Assembly (NCBI RefSeq): GCF_018873765.1
Contig: NC_057919.1
Span: forward strand, 70,860,984-70,924,983
Source: Telopea speciosissima
Lineage: Eukaryota; Streptophyta; Magnoliopsida; Proteales; Proteaceae
Direction of reading: 5' to 3'
Length of the DNA stretch: 64,000 nucleotides
Every line of letters starts with the position of its first letter. The stretch's first letter is position 1. The notes under the pieces are model-generated. The model made no database searches. It worked only from the letters and a program-made list of their open reading frames with translations, and was not told the DNA's origin. The translations under genes were made by a program, and so were the position numbers. Shown piece by piece: positions 61,401 through 64,000 of the stretch.

Positions 61401-62179
61401 TGTTTTACCTTTTTGGTAGCTTCTTGATGGTCATAGGAATTTTGTAACTATGTTACTTATTATCATTAGCCAATGAACATCTTATAATTATTTCATTTAC
61501 GCTTCCGCAAACTCTGACCTATCTTGGAATGTAATATTCCTTTGTCTTTCGCACTCTGATATTATTGTATTTTAATATTGATTTATGACTGTGAGTTGGC
61601 CACTGCATCAAAATCCTGGCGGTGAGGTGGGATGACGCGTGTCACCCCAATCATACCCTAATATTGTACTTTATCCCTTGTCGGGATAGGGGTGTGACAT
61701 ATTGCTTTCAATCCCGTCTGCCATGAGTGTACCAAGCATATCGAACTCGATTGTCATTTGATTAGGGACAAGATCCAATCAGGTACCTTATCCATGGCTC
61801 ATGTTTCTTCAAAATTACAGATTGTAGGTGTTCTCATCAAACCTTTGGGCTACATCGATTTTTTCCCTCTAACTCGCAAGTTGAATTGTGACGTGCACTC
61901 TCCAACTTGAGGGGGATTATTATCGGTATCTCTTCACAGGCTGTAGATTACACCAATGACTGTATATTCCATATATTCTCCCACCTACTTTCCTTGTATT
62001 TCTCCATCTAATTGATGTACATAAGGTAGCAATTAGTTGTAGATAAGATTGCATTCATGATTGGATCAATCACCTTACATCAAAGAGGATATTATTGCTC
62101 CTTCACAATTTTATATATATACTGTGATATATCTCTATAAGGTACAACACAATTATCTTCATATTATTGGTTCTTTACA
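55464..62179 (+). mobile_element. Ty1/Copia LTR retrotransposon, broken, with both LTRs
   Basis: LTRs at 55464-55722 and 61918-62179 (about 260 bp) begin TATTATCGG and end TTCTTTACA. TGGTATCAG, the primer site for initiator-methionine tRNA, follows the first LTR directly, and an ACTTGAGGGGGAT purine tract precedes the second. Flanks ATTTG and CTTTG are a near 5-bp duplication. Parts in order: gag about 55799-56560, integrase about 56580-57280, reverse transcriptase about 57640-58300, RNase H from about 58640, continuing on the far side of an inserted Gypsy-type LTR. It is broken in many places. The LTRs differ at about 21 sites plus a 3-base gap (near 8%), so it looks somewhat older than the Copia at 21-26.7 kb. 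Confidence 0.92.
58977..61699. mobile_element. Large solo LTR, probably Ty3/Gypsy, inside the Copia element
   Basis: The 2,723-bp unit starts TGTTACACCC and ends GGGTGTGACA, so its ends are inverted repeats of TG...CA type. It is flanked by a perfect 5-bp duplication, TATTG (58972-58976 and 61700-61704). No gag or pol coding is seen inside; content is GC-richer and leader-like, with a (GAT)n run near 60640. Such long LTRs with TGT(C/T)ACACCC ends are usual in Gypsy lineages such as Tekay/Del. It interrupts the RNase H part of the host Copia, so it is younger than that element. Confidence 0.8.
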
Positions 62180-62242
62180 CTTTGGGTGACTCTGAGTCTT
62201 TTAAGAAGCTCTAATCTTAGTAGTAGCAGTAGTGATCGATCG

Positions 62243-62516
62243 ATGGGAGAATTTGGGTCGATATCAATTGTAATATTGGGTGTTTTGGTGGTGGCATGGG
62301 GGTGGAGGATATTGGATTGGATATGGTGGAGGCCCAAGAAGCTTGAGAGGCTTCTCAAGGAACAAGGCATCAAAGTCGCTCCATATAATATATTGTTTGG
62401 TAACCTGAAAGAGAACCAGAGGCTGTTCAATCAAGCTAGGTCCAAGCCCATGAACCTATCCCATGATATTGTGCCGCGTGTTGCTCCCTTTGATCATCAA
62501 ACCATCCAGGCCTATA
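62243..62516 (+). CDS. CYP72A-like: Cytochrome P450 CYP72A-like, first exon (gene runs off the window)
   Basis: CYP72 enzymes are membrane-bound haem monooxygenases of the endoplasmic reticulum that act on terpenoids and hormones. This exon encodes about 91 residues: an N-terminal membrane anchor (ISIVILGVLVVAWGWRILDW), the basic stretch RPKKLERLLKEQG, then YNILFGNLKENQRLF, ARSKPMNLSHDIVPRV and a HQTIQAY end. This matches the CYP72A exon 1 pattern, where the first intron follows an HxTxxxYG-like segment. The exon ends in phase 1 at a GTATGA donor (62517). No later exon with the ExxR or haem-cysteine motifs is found before 64000, so the function of the full gene is open. Nineteen upstream codons are open but belong to sequence next to the LTR; the ATG at 62243 fits the family. 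A Copia LTR ends 64 bases upstream. Confidence 0.85.
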
Positions 62517-63375
62517 GTATGAGATACTGTTACCCAATTTATTTTAAATTTTTTGTTTTTTGGTTTGAACTATTACTCCGTTTCCATTCAGATGTTTAGA
62601 TTTACCAAGTTTGTATGGCATGTGACAATATTTTTAAGGGTTAATTTCAAATGCCCTTCTGAATTTTCACTAATGCAACATACCCCCTGTTTTCCAAACT
62701 AAGTACTAATATAGTCCCTCCCGTTAGTCTGAGACGTTAAGTGATAACAGAACTTAGTTTTTGAAAATTTATGGACCATTCTGCCCCTTGATAGGATAGA
62801 ATGACAAAAATACCCTTATTTGAAAAAAAAACCAAAAAAAAAAAAAAATCCCTACAACCCATCTTCCCCAAATCGATTAGGGTTTGGGGAAGATGAATTT
62901 TTGAATTTGAAATAGAACAATTTCCTGCACACTCATCTTCCCCAACAAAAAGAAACGAAACTATCTACTTGGAAGAAGCAAAGAAATGGAGAAACAATGA
63001 AGAAATAGCAGAGTATACTATAGACGGAAGAGGAGAGCAGTACACATAGGGTTCTGTTACCAGCCACAAATCACCCTTAGAGCCGCAATGGTTCAACGAT
63101 TCTCGCAATCTCGCCTTCAGACTTCAGATTCTGAGTTTTTTTTTTTTTATCTTTCGATTTGGGGATGAGTTGAAGGAAACGGCACAGAATGGGAAGGCCG
63201 AAGAGAAAGAGAAGGGGCTTAGGGACTTCAGATCTCCTTGAGTCTTCAACTGGTTTTTTTTTTTTTTTTTTTTTTTTTTGATTTGGGGATGAGTTTAAGG
63301 AAACGGCACAGAATGGGAAGGCCGAAGAAAAAGAGAAGGGGCTTAGGGACTTCAGATCTCCTTGAGTCTTCAACT

Positions 63376-63411
<36 letters not shown>

Positions 63412-64000
63412 ATTTGGGGATGATTTACAGGAAATGCAGGAAACGGCGCAGCAGACTTAGTTCCTAATTTTGAGTTGCTTAATCAACTTGGCCGATTTCT
63501 GCAACCAGAGCATCTATTGAGTTGTTGTTTTGGAACTCCATTCCCCTGCACCAGAGCTTCCTTAGATCCTTAAGAGGGCCTGATCTGAGTCTTGTTTTTG
63601 AGGAATCAGAAATCTTAAGTTCAACACCTACGGTTCTCTGTTTCTTCATTGTTGCACTTCAACTCATTATATCTCAGCAGCCTTGCATCCATCAAGGTTC
63701 ATATTTGGAGTCTTCCTTCCTACAACCAGGACCTTCCTTCGATCCAAGTTTGACATCAAAATCAGAAGCGTTGAGGCTACTATAATCGGATGGGTAGAAA
63801 TGGAGTCGGATCCAATGGCGATGTTTTGAGGAAATCTACGGCACAGAATGGGAAGGCCGAAGACAAAGAGAAGGGGCTTAGGGACTTCAGATCTCCTTGA
63901 GTCTTCAACTGGTTTTTTTATTTTTATTTTTTTTATTTGGGGATGATTTGCAGGAAATGCAGGAAAGGGCGCAGAGTGGGCAGAGTGGATAGAGGAAGAA
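62517..64000 (+). other. Start of CYP72A intron 1, repeat-filled
   Basis: No P450 exon is seen to the end of the window. About 62630-62860 resembles a common plant repeat end (ACATACCCCCTGTTTTCC). From 63156 onward it holds T-rich repeated units, listed separately. Intron identity rests on the donor at 62517. Confidence 0.55.
63156..63973. repeat. Repeated units separated by poly-T runs
   Basis: Units of about 98 bp starting GATTTGGGGATGAGTT and ending GTCTTCAACTGG occur at 63156-63253 and 63280-63377. Poly-T runs of 26 (63254-63279) and 33 (63378-63410) bases follow them. A partial copy starts at 63411. A fourth body copy is at about 63838-63914, and the GGGGATGATTTRCAGGAAAT end recurs at 63417 and about 63944, implying a further duplication of about 525 bp. 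Confidence 0.85.

Overview
This is a plant nuclear genome window. Gene families that are plant-specific or plant-expanded (PPR-PLS proteins, plastid protoporphyrinogen oxidase, PIF and Aux/IAA factors, CYP72A), GT-AG introns, AT-rich intergenic DNA and dense LTR, LINE, SINE, hAT and MITE insertions all support this. The long transposon-filled introns suggest a dicot-like angiosperm with a medium or large genome; the species cannot be named from the sequence.

Layout. 0-2.1 kb: hairpin MITEs and a large inverted-repeat element. 2.1-4.5 kb (+): an intact, intronless PPR protein of the E+ class. 6.4-9.1 kb (-): a decayed PIF3-type bHLH gene. 12.97-32.77 kb (+): a complete nine-exon gene for plastid protoporphyrinogen oxidase (PPOX1). 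Its third intron is 12.3 kb and holds a solo LTR plus a hAT transposon that was itself entered by a LINE and by a Copia retrotransposon; the Copia in turn carries a hAT-type MITE with a perfect 8-bp target duplication. Intron 6 holds an RTE LINE and an Au-like SINE, each with target-site duplications. 37.93-39.53 kb (+): a four-exon Aux/IAA gene of the IAA20/30/31 type with a degenerate degron. 40.46-41.34 kb: a truncated L1 LINE with an open RNase H domain. 42.58-44.76 kb (-): an intact, intronless DYW-type PPR protein. 46.3-48.6 kb: a MULE-like MITE, an RTE LINE and an LTR remnant. 52.12-52.58 kb (+): a two-exon RCI2/PMP3 membrane peptide gene with a G-box/ABRE and TATA box. 55.46-62.18 kb (+): a broken Copia element entered by a 2.7-kb Gypsy-type solo LTR. 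It lies only 64 bp upstream of the start codon of a CYP72A gene, whose first exon (62.24-62.52 kb) is the last gene in the window.

The genes do not form a pathway or cluster; this is an ordinary gene-poor plant segment. Its main interest is the datable nesting of mobile elements inside PPOX1, a set of otherwise different MITEs sharing an internal motif close to GAAATGACCACC, the PIF3 relic whose first stop replaces the tryptophan of its phytochrome-binding motif, and the Copia insertion at the CYP72A promoter. I found no tRNA, rRNA or CRISPR-like array and no clearly undescribed protein system.
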